A stretch of DNA of 64,000 bases, taken from positions 1 through 64,000 of the forward strand of contig JALNYP010000009.1 of the NCBI GenBank assembly GCA_023229795.1, given 5' to 3'. The notes beneath the pieces are model-generated. The model made no database searches. It was not told the DNA's origin and saw only the letters and a program-made list of their open reading frames with translations. Below are positions 49,788 to 60,540 of this stretch, piece after piece (position 1 is the first letter of the stretch; each line of letters starts with the position of its first letter). A program made the translations under genes and the position numbers. The DNA comes from Syntrophobacterales bacterium (GTDB taxonomy: Bacteria > Desulfobacterota > Desulfobaccia > Desulfobaccales > 0-14-0-80-60-11).

Positions 49788-50246
49788 ATGGGGGATTCGG
49801 TAAAAATGGTGAACCAGCCTGATTTTCTGGATTGGCTCTGCCGGCGCCTCGTGGCCGAGAGCCGGGACGCGATCATCTTTGCCGACCGCGACGGCAGGAT
49901 CCGCCTGTGGAACGCCGGGGCTGAGGCCATGTTCGGCTATGAGGCGCAGGAGATGGAGGGGCAGACCCTTGACCGGCTCATCCCCGAGGCGTTGCGGGCC
50001 CGGCACAACGAGGGCTATGCCCGGGTGATGGTTGAAGGGCGGAGCAAGTATGCGTCCGAACTGTTAGCGGTGCCGGGCCTCAAGAAAGACGGGAGCCGCA
50101 TCTCCCTGGAGTTCACCATCACCCTGATTAAAGACGAACGCGGCGCGGTCCTGGGGGCCGCGGCCATTCTACGGGACGTCACGGCCCGCTGGCAGCGGGA
50201 CCGGGAATTGAAAAAACGCCTGGCGGAGTTGGAAGGGCGGGGATAG
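49788..50246 (+). CDS. PAS-domain protein
   Basis: The protein is about 150 residues: one PAS domain (AESRDAIIFADRDGRIRLWNAGAEAMFGY, then LKKDGSRISLEFTITLI and AILRDVTARW) with a short coiled end and no output domain. The start is uncertain: 49788 or 49806 (a GGGGGA site precedes the latter). It lies immediately before phoB and is transcribed in the same direction, so it may feed a signal into the PhoBR pathway. Confidence 0.75.
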   Translation: MGDSVKMVNQPDFLDWLCRRLVAESRDAIIFADRDGRIRLWNAGAEAMFGYEAQEMEGQTLDRLIPEALRARHNEGYARVMVEGRSKYASELLAVPGLKKDGSRISLEFTITLIKDERGAVLGAAAILRDVTARWQRDRELKKRLAELEGRG

Positions 50247-50331
50247 GTATTGCGGAAGAAAGGGAAGATGGTCCGCTGCTTCTTTCCCTTAAATCATCTC
50301 GATAAGTCAAAAGGCAGTCAAGGAAATCGCC

Positions 50332-51018
50332 ATGCCCAAAGAACACATCCTGGTAGTGGAGGATGAGGAAGACATCCTGGAGTTGTTGCGGTACAACCTG
50401 AATAAGGAAGGCTACCGTGTCACCGGGGTGCTCTCCGGGGAGGAGGCGTTGCGGACCGCCCGGTCGCAGCCCCCGGACCTCGTTATCCTGGACCTGATGC
50501 TGCCGGGGATCGACGGGCTCACGGTGTGCCGGGAACTCAAGCAGGATGCCAAGACCCGGGAGGCGCCCATCATCATGCTCACCGCCAAGGGCGAGGAGGC
50601 CGACGTGGTGGCGGGCCTGGAATTGGGGGCCGACGACTACGTCACCAAGCCCTTCAGCCCCCGGGTGCTCCTGGCCCGGCTCCGGGCGGTGCTGCGCCGC
50701 CGGGTGGCGGCGCCCCCGCCGGAGACCGACGCCATCGTGCTGCACGACTTGGCCATCCATCCGGGCCGCCACGAAGTCTTGGTCCGGGGGGAGCACGTGG
50801 AGCTGACCTCCACCGAGTTCCGCCTGCTTACCTTCCTGGCCCGGCGTCCCGGCTGGGTCTTCACCCGGGCCCAGATCGTCCAGGGGGTTCAGGGCGAAGA
50901 CTACTCGGTCTCAGAGCGGGCCGTGGACGTCCAGATCGTGGGGCTCAGGAAAAAACTGGGCCCGGCCGGCCCGTATATTGAAACCGTGCGGGGCGTGGGC
51001 TACCGCTTCAAGGAATAG
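50332..51018 (+). CDS. phoB: PhoB-type response regulator
   Basis: The 228-residue OmpR-family regulator has a receiver domain (VVEDEEDILELL; DLVILDLMLPG with the acceptor Asp; TKPFSPRVL) and a winged-helix output domain (VELTSTEFRLLTFLARRPGWVFTRAQIV). Pairing with the PhoR-like sensor 90 bp on and with the pst genes makes PhoB the likely name. A Pho-box-like array lies upstream of pstS. Confidence 0.9.
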   Translation: MPKEHILVVEDEEDILELLRYNLNKEGYRVTGVLSGEEALRTARSQPPDLVILDLMLPGIDGLTVCRELKQDAKTREAPIIMLTAKGEEADVVAGLELGADDYVTKPFSPRVLLARLRAVLRRRVAAPPPETDAIVLHDLAIHPGRHEVLVRGEHVELTSTEFRLLTFLARRPGWVFTRAQIVQGVQGEDYSVSERAVDVQIVGLRKKLGPAGPYIETVRGVGYRFKE

Positions 51019-51076
51019 CCCGTCCGGTTTCAAATATAATCCAGATGATATCTAAATGATCGGTTTCTGGATTTTT

Positions 51077-51100
51077 AACTGAAAACCGAAAACTGAAAAC
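51077..51100. repeat. AAAACTG/AAAACCG heptamer repeat
   Basis: Three units (ACTGAAAACCGAAAACTGAAAAC) directly before the phoR start at 51111. Unlike a normal ribosome site, AGGATTTCAC only lies a few bases further. Confidence 0.6.
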
Positions 51101-51110
51101 AGGATTTCAC

Positions 51111-52886
<1,776 letters not shown>

Positions 52887-52890
52887 ATTA

Positions 52891-52928
52891 GTTCAAGGTT
52901 CAAGGTTCAAAGTTCAAAGTTCAAAGTT
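52891..52928. repeat. GTTCAAA heptamer repeat
   Basis: Five units of GTTCAAG/GTTCAAA follow the phoR stop. The related unit appears once more near 62710. The rest of the spacer to 53200 includes a GGTGCGCA palindrome and GC-rich hairpins (52930-53066). Confidence 0.75.
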
Positions 52929-52929
52929 G

Positions 52930-53066
52930 GGGGAGGGTGCGCACTGCGCACCATATAAAGGGCTCACCCGGTTCCGTGATTTAGGGATGAGCCGCAGTTC
53001 GTAGCCGGGCGCAGGCTGGAAAGCCTGTGCTACCTCTGGTGGCGGGCGAGACGCCCGCCCTACCGA
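52930..53066. repeat. Mixed inverted repeats in the phoR-pstS spacer
   Basis: GGGTGCGCACTGCGCACC (about 52935-52952) and GGCGGGCG-AGA-CGCCCGCCC (about 53041-53060) are palindromes; the second is a variant of the REP element. No gene is visible in 52887-53281. Confidence 0.6.
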
Positions 53067-53200
53067 TCCTGGCATTAGCAAATTCTTGCGTACTTCTCAC
53101 CATCTGCTCACAAAATCCTAATCTCCCGGCGTTACGTTAAGGCAACGGTTTAGGGTCAACATTCTCCGAATGAGGCTTGGTTTGAGGAATTTTTCCGCCC

Positions 53201-53240
53201 CTTATCCAACTCTCATAGGTCCCTAACAGTTGCCTAACAA
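53201..53240 (+). promoter_or_regulatory. Pho-box-like array before pstS
   Basis: Four 7-bp units repeat every 11 bp: CTTATCC, CTCATAG, CTAACAG, CTAACAA (53201, 53212, 53223, 53234). The 7+4 layout matches a Pho box, in which PhoB dimers bind direct repeats. A short TA-rich stretch that could serve as the -10 box follows at about 53250-53260. The unit sequence differs from the E. coli CTGTCAT; PhoB binding is inferred. Confidence 0.55.
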
Positions 53241-53281
53241 AATTGCCGTACATATTAATAATTAAGGGAGAGCACTTCTGT

Positions 53282-54328
53282 ATGAAAAAGCTGACATGGT
53301 TGGCAATGGCATTGGTTGGCCTCATGGCCGTGGCGGGATGGGCCCAGGCCGAAGACCTGACCATCAATGCGGCCGGCGCGACGTTTCCTTACCCCATTTA
53401 TTCCCAATGGGCCCACAAGTACAATTCCATGACCGGCGTCAAGCTCAATTACCAGTCCATCGGCTCCGGCGGCGGCATCGCCCAAATTAAGGCCAAGACC
53501 GTGGATTACGGGGCCTCGGATGCCCCCTTGAAATCAGAAGATTTGCAGAAGGCCGGCCTGGTGCAGTTCCCCATGGTCATGGGCGGCGTGGTGATGGTGG
53601 TGAATCTTCCCGGCATCGGCCCGGGTCAGCTAAAGCTCACCAACCCCGTACTGGCGGATATTTATCTTGGCAAGATCAAGAAGTGGGATGACGCGGCCAT
53701 CAAGAAGCTCAACCCCGAACTCAAGTTGCCTTCTCAGGACATTACCGTAGTACACCGCAGCGATGGCTCCGGCACTACTTTTATCTTCTCCAGCTATCTT
53801 TCCACGGTTTCTCCGGAATGGCAGCAGAAAGTTGGCGCCAATACCTCGGTGCAGTGGCCGGGCGGCGTCGGCGGCAAAGGTAATGAAGGCGTAGCCGGGC
53901 AGGTGAAAAACATCAGCGGCGCCATCGGCTATGTAGAATATGCCTATGCCCTCCAAAATAAAATGGCCGTTACTCAGCTCCAGAATAAAGCCGGCAAATT
54001 TATGAACCCGAGCCTCGATGCCTTTGAGGCAGCCGCGGCCAACGCCGACTGGGGTAAAGCCCCCTATGGCTTTTACTTGATGATCGTTGATCAGCCGGGC
54101 GAGAAAAGCTGGCCCATCGCCGGCGCCACCTTCATCCTGTTACACAAAGACCAGACCGATGCCACCAAGGCCGCGGCCATGCTGAAATGGTTCGACTGGT
54201 GCTATAAGCACGGCGGCGAAATGGCTAAAAAACTCGATTATGTGCCCATGCCCGAAAGCGTCGTGAAGCTGGTGGAAGAAGCCTGGGCCAAAGACATTAA
54301 GGTTAACGGCCAACCGGTCAAGTACTAA
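53282..54328 (+). CDS. pstS: Phosphate-binding protein PstS
   Basis: A 348-residue periplasmic protein with a signal peptide (KKLTWLAMALVGLMAVAGWAQA) and the PstS pattern: INAAGATFPYPIYSQWA, SIGSGGGIAQIKAKTVDYGASDAPL (phosphate loop) and VVHRSDGSGTTFIFSSYLS. It binds phosphate for the PstCAB transporter. Start at 53282 after GGGAG. Confidence 0.95.
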   Translation: MKKLTWLAMALVGLMAVAGWAQAEDLTINAAGATFPYPIYSQWAHKYNSMTGVKLNYQSIGSGGGIAQIKAKTVDYGASDAPLKSEDLQKAGLVQFPMVMGGVVMVVNLPGIGPGQLKLTNPVLADIYLGKIKKWDDAAIKKLNPELKLPSQDITVVHRSDGSGTTFIFSSYLSTVSPEWQQKVGANTSVQWPGGVGGKGNEGVAGQVKNISGAIGYVEYAYALQNKMAVTQLQNKAGKFMNPSLDAFEAAAANADWGKAPYGFYLMIVDQPGEKSWPIAGATFILLHKDQTDATKAAAMLKWFDWCYKHGGEMAKKLDYVPMPESVVKLVEEAWAKDIKVNGQPVKY

Positions 54329-54416
54329 CTAACACAGCTTGCATCTAATTCCTGGGGGCAGGGAGATGATCCTGCCCCGCAGGACGTTAGCCCACCCTAA
54401 TTACGGCTTTTAAACC

Positions 54417-55352
54417 ATGGCCAAAGCTAATCCGGCGACTTCTAAGGGCGACTCTTACTTTAAGTGGCTCACCGCGCTCTGCTCCCTGCTTACCCCCCTC
54501 CTCATGGCCGGGATTTTCCTGGAGTTGCTGATCCATTCGTGGCCGTCCCTTAATAAGTTCGGGTTCTCCTTTTTATTTTCCCAGGTCTGGAACCCGGTTA
54601 CCGAGCAGTACGGCGGGGCCTCCAGCATCTATGGGACCATTGTCTCCACCATTATCGCCATGCTCATCGCGGTGCCGCTTTCCATCGCTATCGCCCTGTT
54701 CCTGGTTGAGCTCGCCCAGCCCCGGGTCAGCAAAGTGGTGGGCACCATGATCGAACTTTTGGCCGCCATCCCGAGCATTATTTACGGCATGTGGGGCATG
54801 TTCGTGTTTGCGCCTTTCATGGCCAGATATGTGCAGCCGCTCCTTAAGGACACGCTGGGCTTCCTGCCCCTCTTTCAAGGGCCGCCCATGGGGTTGGGCA
54901 TGCTCACCGCAGGGATCATCCTGGCCTTCATGATTCTGCCCTTTATCTGCGCCATTACCCGGGACGTCTTTCAGTTGGTGCCCAACGTGGTCAAGGAATC
55001 GGCCCACGGCATGGGGGCCACCACCTGGGAAGTCACCTATAAGGTGACCATCCCCTACGGCCTGGTGGGGATTATCGGAGCCCTGTTTCTGGGCCTGGGC
55101 CGGGCCCTGGGGGAGACCATGGCGGTCACCTTCGTGATCGGCAACGCGCATAACATCTCGGCCTCCCTGTTCGCTCCAGGCAACAGCATCGCCTCTACCC
55201 TGGCCAATGAGTTCACCGAAGCTACGACCCAGATGTACACCAGTTCCTTGATCGAACTGGGCCTGGTGCTATTTATCTTCACTTATCTGGTGCAGGTGCT
55301 GGCTCAGTTCATGTTGCGGCGGATGTACAAATCCTGGAGTGTGGGATTATGA
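54417..55352 (+). CDS. pstC: Phosphate ABC permease PstC
   Basis: A 311-residue membrane protein with six predicted helices and the ABC permease loop EAA motif (ESAHGMGATTWEVTYKVTIPY). It pairs with PstA, whose start overlaps its stop (ATGA). Standard length for PstC. Confidence 0.93.
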   Translation: MAKANPATSKGDSYFKWLTALCSLLTPLLMAGIFLELLIHSWPSLNKFGFSFLFSQVWNPVTEQYGGASSIYGTIVSTIIAMLIAVPLSIAIALFLVELAQPRVSKVVGTMIELLAAIPSIIYGMWGMFVFAPFMARYVQPLLKDTLGFLPLFQGPPMGLGMLTAGIILAFMILPFICAITRDVFQLVPNVVKESAHGMGATTWEVTYKVTIPYGLVGIIGALFLGLGRALGETMAVTFVIGNAHNISASLFAPGNSIASTLANEFTEATTQMYTSSLIELGLVLFIFTYLVQVLAQFMLRRMYKSWSVGL

Positions 55353-56197
55353 TGAAACCTCGGCCGTCTACCGGTCGGCGCTTCATAGATAAGATGGTGA
55401 GCGTCTGGGCGGTGACCTCGGCGCTGCTGGGCATTGGTATCCTCATCTGGATCCTGTCCGGGGTTATCGCCCGGGGGCTAGGTGCCATCAACTTAGACTT
55501 CTTTATTCAGTTGCCCACCCCGCCCGGCATGGAGGGAGGGGGTTTGGCCAACGCTATCCTGGGGACGCTGGCCATGACCGTGGCCGCGACGCTCTTGTCG
55601 GTGCCCCTCGGTCTATTAGCCGGCGTCTACCTGGCGGAGTTCGGCCAGGAGTCGAGGGTGGCCGACCAAAGCCGGTTTTCCTCCAATGTCCTCATGGGCA
55701 TACCGTCCATCATCGTCGGGGTGTTCGCCTATACCCTGGTAGTCATCCCCTTAGGCCACTTTTCAGGGTATGCCGGCGTCGTAGCCCTGGCCATCCTGAT
55801 GATGCCGGTGATCACCCGGACCACCGAGGACATGCTGCGTCTGGTGCCCAACACTTTGCGGGAATCGGCCCTGGCCCTGGGCGCGCCCCGCTGGAAGGTC
55901 ACCCTGTCGGTGGTCTTTCGGGCGGCCAAGGCCGGCTTGCTTACCGGCATCCTCTTAGCGGTAGCCCGGGTGAGCGGCGAGACCGCGCCTCTGCTTTTCA
56001 CCGCCCTGAACAGCCCCTACTGGTTCCAATCTCTATCGGGCCCCACTCCCAACCTCACGGTCACCATCTTCAACTATGCCATGTCGCCTTACGATGACTG
56101 GCAGCGGCTGGCCTGGGGGGCGTCCCTGCTCATCACGGTGTCGGTCCTGGCCTTCACCCTGTTGACCCGCTTTCTGGTGCGGGAGCGCCGGGTTTAG
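55349..56197 (+). CDS. pstA: Phosphate ABC permease PstA
   Basis: A 282-residue permease with six predicted helices and an EAA loop (ESALALGAPRWKVTLSVVF). It overlaps pstC by 4 bp and is followed by pstB 130 bp later. Confidence 0.93.
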   Translation: MMKPRPSTGRRFIDKMVSVWAVTSALLGIGILIWILSGVIARGLGAINLDFFIQLPTPPGMEGGGLANAILGTLAMTVAATLLSVPLGLLAGVYLAEFGQESRVADQSRFSSNVLMGIPSIIVGVFAYTLVVIPLGHFSGYAGVVALAILMMPVITRTTEDMLRLVPNTLRESALALGAPRWKVTLSVVFRAAKAGLLTGILLAVARVSGETAPLLFTALNSPYWFQSLSGPTPNLTVTIFNYAMSPYDDWQRLAWGASLLITVSVLAFTLLTRFLVRERRV

Positions 56198-56329
56198 GAT
56201 TTGGAGGGGATTCATGACCAGGCCGGGGGCCTGCCCGCAGACCGACACCCGGCTTCTACCAACCTGTCGGCAAATAAACGGCGCAGGGCTTGCACATGCT
56301 AATGACAGGAATTAAGAAAGAATGAGGAC

Positions 56330-57205
56330 ATGAGAGCACTTAATCTGGCCGAAAAGATCCTTGAAAGCGCGTCTTACGGAGAAGAGAATTTGCCGGCGAA
56401 CCCAGAGAGCCCTATCATTCCGTCCGAAGCCCTCCTTGCCAAGCTGGGGCTGACCAGCAAGGTCGCGGTCCGGCATCTGGATTTTTACTACGGCGACAAA
56501 CAAGCCCTCTTCGACAACAACCTGGATATCGCCGAGCACCGGGTCACTGCCATCATCGGCCCTTCCGGGTGCGGCAAGTCCACCCATCTGAGGGTGTACA
56601 ACCGGATTTTTGAGCTTTACCGGGATCAGCGGGCGGAAGGGGAGATCTGGCTGGACGGCGCCAATATCCTGGACCCGAAACAGGACGTCATGGAACTCCG
56701 CAAGAAGATCGGCATGATCTTCCAGAAACCTACGCCGTTCCCCATGAGCGTCTTTGACAACGTGGCTTACGGCCTCAAGATGCACTACTCGCTGAGTAAG
56801 AGCGAGCTGGCGGGCCGGGTGGAGGAGGCCTTGAGGCGCGCCGCGCTGTGGGATGAAGTCAAAGACGTCCTGCACCGTCCGGGCACGGCCTTGTCCGGCG
56901 GGCAGCAGCAGCGATTGTGTATCGCGCGGACCATCGTGGTGGAGCCGGAACTCCTGCTCATGGATGAACCCTGTTCGGCCATCGATCCCATCGGCACCGC
57001 CAAAATCGAAGAACTGATCAACGAACTGAAGGCCGAGTACAGCATCGTTATCGTCACCCACAACATGCAGCAGGCCGCCCGGGTGTCCGACTTTACCGCC
57101 TTTTTTTATGTGGGCCGGGTGGTGGAGTTCGACACCACCGAAAAAATCTTCACCAATCCCGCCAACAAACAGACCGAGCAGTACATCACCGGCCGCTTCG
57201 GCTGA
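56330..57205 (+). CDS. pstB: Phosphate ABC ATPase PstB
   Basis: The 291-residue ATPase has Walker A GPSGCGKST, the Q loop (IFQKPTPFPMSVFDNVAYG), the signature LSGGQQQRLCIAR, Walker B LLMDEPCSAIDP and the switch His (VTHNMQQAARVSDF). A 50-residue N-terminal extension precedes the ATPase core. It powers PstCA. No phoU gene follows. Confidence 0.95.
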   Translation: MRALNLAEKILESASYGEENLPANPESPIIPSEALLAKLGLTSKVAVRHLDFYYGDKQALFDNNLDIAEHRVTAIIGPSGCGKSTHLRVYNRIFELYRDQRAEGEIWLDGANILDPKQDVMELRKKIGMIFQKPTPFPMSVFDNVAYGLKMHYSLSKSELAGRVEEALRRAALWDEVKDVLHRPGTALSGGQQQRLCIARTIVVEPELLLMDEPCSAIDPIGTAKIEELINELKAEYSIVIVTHNMQQAARVSDFTAFFYVGRVVEFDTTEKIFTNPANKQTEQYITGRFG

Positions 57206-57277
57206 GCCCGGCTGCCTTACCCCCGCGCCTTTGTCTATCCAAGGTTTTGCCGGTTCTGGTCTCAAGGACGGAGCCAG

Positions 57278-58423
57278 ATGGCTATTTACCCCTTGATTAT
57301 GGGCCGGAAACCGGATTATCATAAGCCGCCAAGATACAGAAAACAGGAACCCCTGCACGCCATGCCCAAATTATTGACCAAATCCGTCAGACAGGCCGGA
57401 TTGCCGCCGGGCACCCTGGTCTATACCGGGGAGCCGAAGGACGCGGCGGTTAAGGTCACGATCACGCATTATGACGAAGCCACCATTACCGATCAGGAGT
57501 ATGACGCTTTTAGCGAATGTCTTCCCCCTGTCAGCCCCCAAGGGGTGACCTGGATCGATGTCAGAGGGGTCCACCAGGTGAAGAATCTGGAAAAGCTGGG
57601 TGAATGCTTTCATCTCCACCCCCTGGTGCTGGAAGATATTCTGGACGTCGAACAACGCCCCAAAATCGAAGACTATGACGACTATCTCTTTATCGTCTTA
57701 AAAACCATCCGACCCTTCGGCAGCGAGGGGATGGCATCCGAGCAGATCAGTCTGATCCTGGGCGCCAATTACCTCATTTCCTGCCATGAGGTCAACGGCG
57801 ACATCTTTGCCCCCGTCCGAGAAAGGCTCCTCACGTCCAAGGGCCGGATACGGAAGCTGGGCGCCGATTATCTCGCCTATTCCCTCATCGACCTGATCGT
57901 GGATAACTATTTTGTGCATCTGGATAGCCTCGGCGACCAGGTGGAGTCCTTGGAAGACCAGGTGGTGACCCGCCCTTCGCCCCAAACCTTGCGGGAAGTG
58001 CATCAATTCAAGAACGACATGATCATGGTGCGCAAGTGCCTGTGGCCCCTGCGGGAAGTGATCGCTCGGCTGGAACGGCGGGAGTCGCCCCTGATCAACG
58101 ACAGTCTCACCGTCTATTTTAAGGACGTCTACGACCACACCATTATCGCCATCGAGACGGTGGAGACCTACCGGGACATCCTGTCGGGCATGCTGGATAT
58201 TTACCTGTCCTCCATGAGCAACAAGCTCAACGAGATCATGAAGGTGTTGACCATCATCGCCACCATTTTTATGCCCCTGACCTTCATCACCTCTCTGTAC
58301 GGCATGAATTTCAAAAACATGCCGGAGTTGAGATGGCGCTACGGTTATTATGAGGTCTTGGGGTTAATCGTGGTCATTGCGCTGGGCATGCTCCTGTACT
58401 TCAGGAAACGGCGGTGGATTTAG
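57278..58423 (+). CDS. corA: CorA-type Mg2+/Co2+ transporter
   Basis: A 381-residue protein (353 if it starts at 57362). An outer cytoplasmic domain is followed by two C-terminal helices with the CorA loop motif YGMNF between them. GGAG precedes ATG 57278. It lies 73 bp after pstB on the same strand and may be co-transcribed. Confidence 0.9.
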   Translation: MAIYPLIMGRKPDYHKPPRYRKQEPLHAMPKLLTKSVRQAGLPPGTLVYTGEPKDAAVKVTITHYDEATITDQEYDAFSECLPPVSPQGVTWIDVRGVHQVKNLEKLGECFHLHPLVLEDILDVEQRPKIEDYDDYLFIVLKTIRPFGSEGMASEQISLILGANYLISCHEVNGDIFAPVRERLLTSKGRIRKLGADYLAYSLIDLIVDNYFVHLDSLGDQVESLEDQVVTRPSPQTLREVHQFKNDMIMVRKCLWPLREVIARLERRESPLINDSLTVYFKDVYDHTIIAIETVETYRDILSGMLDIYLSSMSNKLNEIMKVLTIIATIFMPLTFITSLYGMNFKNMPELRWRYGYYEVLGLIVVIALGMLLYFRKRRWI

Positions 58424-58569
58424 CCATCTGTATCGCAAAAACTGTTGGTGGATTTGCCTTCTGCTCAAAACAGGTTCCTGACTCCCACCGCTAGACCTTC
58501 CCTTGCTTCCCGGACCTGCGGTGCCTATAATGAATAAAGTTATACCGTGCCGGACCGCGGGAGGCGATC

Positions 58570-58746
58570 ATGAGGGCCATCTGGAAAGGCTGTCTCAGAT
58601 GCAGCCTGGCAACCATCCCCATCAAGATGTTCAGCGCCACCCCCGGGCGGCCCCGGCAATTTCAGCTCCACCCTAAAAACTGCGGCAGCCGCCTCATCCA
58701 GGGAAATCTCGGTTCCGCCCATGGCCGCACCCTGGACCCCGCTTAA
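58570..58746 (+). pseudogene. Truncated Ku N-terminus
   Basis: A 58-residue frame opens MRAIWKG and continues ..IPIKMFSATPG..., then QFQLHPKNCGSRLIQG, which parallels the start of bacterial Ku proteins (MRAIWKGSISFGLVNIPVKLYSAT..., then FHQ-H..CG-RI). It stops at TAA after 58 residues; intact Ku is about 250-290. There is no ligD gene or Ku core nearby. The frame is preceded by a near-complete match of the Ku start and lies 12 bp before the MerR-TPR gene. Most likely a remnant of non-homologous end-joining genes; a short functional protein is not excluded. Confidence 0.6.
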
Positions 58747-58758
58747 GAGGCTCATCGA

Positions 58759-59595
58759 GTGAAGAAGCTCTATGACCAGCGGGAGGTGTCCCGGCTCACC
58801 GGCATCTCCGAAAGCCAGATCCGTTATTGGGATCGCCAGGGCCTTATCACCCCCCAGGAAAAGGACCGGGGTCACCTCTGGTTCGACTTTCAGAGCCTGG
58901 TGGCCTTCCGCACGGTGAAAGACTTGCGTCGCCAGGGCGTATCTCTGCGGCGCATCCGCGAATGCGTCGAGAAGCTGCGGCAGATTATGCCCGGCCTCAA
59001 ACAGCCCCTGTCCGAGGTGCGGATTTCCCTGATTAACGACCGGCTTATCCTGGGTAAGAACCGGCGGCGCTTCACCCCAGAGGGGCAGCTCTTTATTGAT
59101 TTTGCCGGAGAAGAGAGGGCGCCCGTGCCTCTGGCCGGGGCGGCGGGCGACGAATTATTCTTCCAGGCCCTGGAGGATGAGGAGGCCGGCCGCCTGGACG
59201 AGGCCCGGGCCAAGTATGAGACCCTCCTGGCGGCGGTCCCGGACCACGTGGACGCCCTGGTGAACCTGGGCAATATCCTCTTTTTGGCCGGTTCCGAACA
59301 GGCCGCGGCCTCCCGTTATCTCCAGGCCCTGGCCGCCAACCCGGATCACGTGGAGGCCAATTATAATCTGGCCAACCTCCTGGAAGACGGGGGGGAACTC
59401 GACGCGGCCACGCTCTTTTATCGGAAGGCCATCCAGATGGAGCCGGAGTTTGCCGACGCCCACTTCAACCTGGCCATGGTCCTGGAGGCCCTGGGGAATG
59501 TCAAAGGGGCCCGGGAACACTGGAGGCGCTACCTGGAACTGGACCCCGCCAGCCAGTGGGCCGATTTCATCAGACGGCGGCTGGAGGAAACCTGA
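58759..59595 (+). CDS. MerR-type regulator with TPR repeats
   Basis: A 278-residue fusion. Residues 1-75 are a MerR helix-turn-helix (YDQREVSRLTGISESQIRYWDRQGLITP). Residues about 130-270 hold four TPR motifs (for example ALVNLGNILFLAGSEQAAASRYLQAL and AHFNLAMVLEALGNVKGAREHW). It is a DNA-binding protein with a protein-binding scaffold rather than an effector-binding domain. Its target is unknown; the gene lies next to the Ku remnant. Confidence 0.8.
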   Translation: MKKLYDQREVSRLTGISESQIRYWDRQGLITPQEKDRGHLWFDFQSLVAFRTVKDLRRQGVSLRRIRECVEKLRQIMPGLKQPLSEVRISLINDRLILGKNRRRFTPEGQLFIDFAGEERAPVPLAGAAGDELFFQALEDEEAGRLDEARAKYETLLAAVPDHVDALVNLGNILFLAGSEQAAASRYLQALAANPDHVEANYNLANLLEDGGELDAATLFYRKAIQMEPEFADAHFNLAMVLEALGNVKGAREHWRRYLELDPASQWADFIRRRLEET

Positions 59596-59608
59596 GGCGG
59601 ATGTTTAA

Positions 59609-59950
59609 CTGAAGCGAGCCTATGACCAACCGAGCCCGGAGGACGGCTTCCGGGTCCTGGTGGAGCGGCTCTGGCCCCGGGGCTTGAAGAAAGAGGCGGT
59701 AGCTCTTAACTTGTGGCTGAAGGAGATCGCGCCCAGCCCGGAGCTCCGCACCTGGTTCGGGCATGAGCCGGCCCGTTGGGGGGAATTCTGCCGCCGCTAT
59801 TGGGTGGAACTCGCCGGCCATCCCGAAGCCGTCCGGCTCCTCCAGGAAAAAGCCCGGGAGGGGAGGGTGACCCTGGTGTACGGTTCCCGGGACCGGGAAC
59901 ACAACGCGGCCGCGGCCTTGAAACGATTTCTGGAGGGCGGGACTCCTTAG
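59609..59950 (+). CDS. DUF488 protein with an unusual start
   Basis: A 113-residue DUF488 protein: LKRAYDQPSPEDGFRVLVERLWPRG is the usual N-terminus (homologs begin M-x-x-LKR-YD-PSPEDG) and LVYGSRDREHNAAAAL the usual end. The frame is open from CTG at 59609, which would be an atypical start, directly after TAA. ATGTTTAA just before it would give MF(N/K)LKR if one more base were present, so a one-base deletion is likely. GTG at 59660 is an internal alternative. Its function is unknown. Confidence 0.7.
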   Translation: MKRAYDQPSPEDGFRVLVERLWPRGLKKEAVALNLWLKEIAPSPELRTWFGHEPARWGEFCRRYWVELAGHPEAVRLLQEKAREGRVTLVYGSRDREHNAAAALKRFLEGGTP

Positions 59951-59991
59951 CATCCGGGGAAACCATCCATTCTCCGACCCGAGGTGTTGCC

Positions 59992-60540
59992 ATGCAACGA
60001 TCTGTGGCCTGGTGGTGCGTAGTCGGCTTAATCCTTACTCTTACCGCAGTGTGCGGCGCAGGAGGACAACTCATGCAGATCACATCCAGCGCTTTTCAGG
60101 ATGGCGGCAAGATACCCCTGCAATTCGTGATGCCTGGGGCCGGGGGCAAAAACGTCTCCGTGCCGCTGTCCTGGTCCACCCCCCCGGCGGGGACGAAATC
60201 CCTGGCGCTGGCCATGGTGGACCCCCATCCCGTGGCCCACAATTGGGTGCATTGGCTGGTCATCGACCTGCCCCAGGACGCCGCCTCCCTCCCCCAAGGG
60301 GCGTCCGGCCGGAGCATGCCGCAGGGCGCGGTGGAGCTGAAAAATTCCTTTGGGAAAGTGGGCTACGGCGGTCCGCAACCCCCTCCGGGCAGCGGCGACC
60401 ACCCTTACGTGTTCACCCTTTATGCCCTGAGCGTGCCCAAGGTCGAAGTGAGCCAGAATACCAACCTGGCCGGGTTCAAACAGGCCCTGGAGGGCAAGAT
60501 CCTGGCTACCGCCACGATCACCGGCTACTTTGGGAGATAG
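59992..60540 (+). CDS. YbhB/YbcL-type PEBP protein, exported
   Basis: A 182-residue protein with a signal peptide (about 1-24, AWWCVVGLILTLTAVCGAGG) and the PEBP fold: FQDGGKIPLQFVMPG, then LALAMVDPHPVAHNWVHWLVIDLP (anion-binding His), and a late YVFTLYALSVPK. This is the bacterial Raf-kinase-inhibitor-like family; ligands are unknown. The ATG at 59992 follows GAGG. Confidence 0.88.
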   Translation: MQRSVAWWCVVGLILTLTAVCGAGGQLMQITSSAFQDGGKIPLQFVMPGAGGKNVSVPLSWSTPPAGTKSLALAMVDPHPVAHNWVHWLVIDLPQDAASLPQGASGRSMPQGAVELKNSFGKVGYGGPQPPPGSGDHPYVFTLYALSVPKVEVSQNTNLAGFKQALEGKILATATITGYFGR

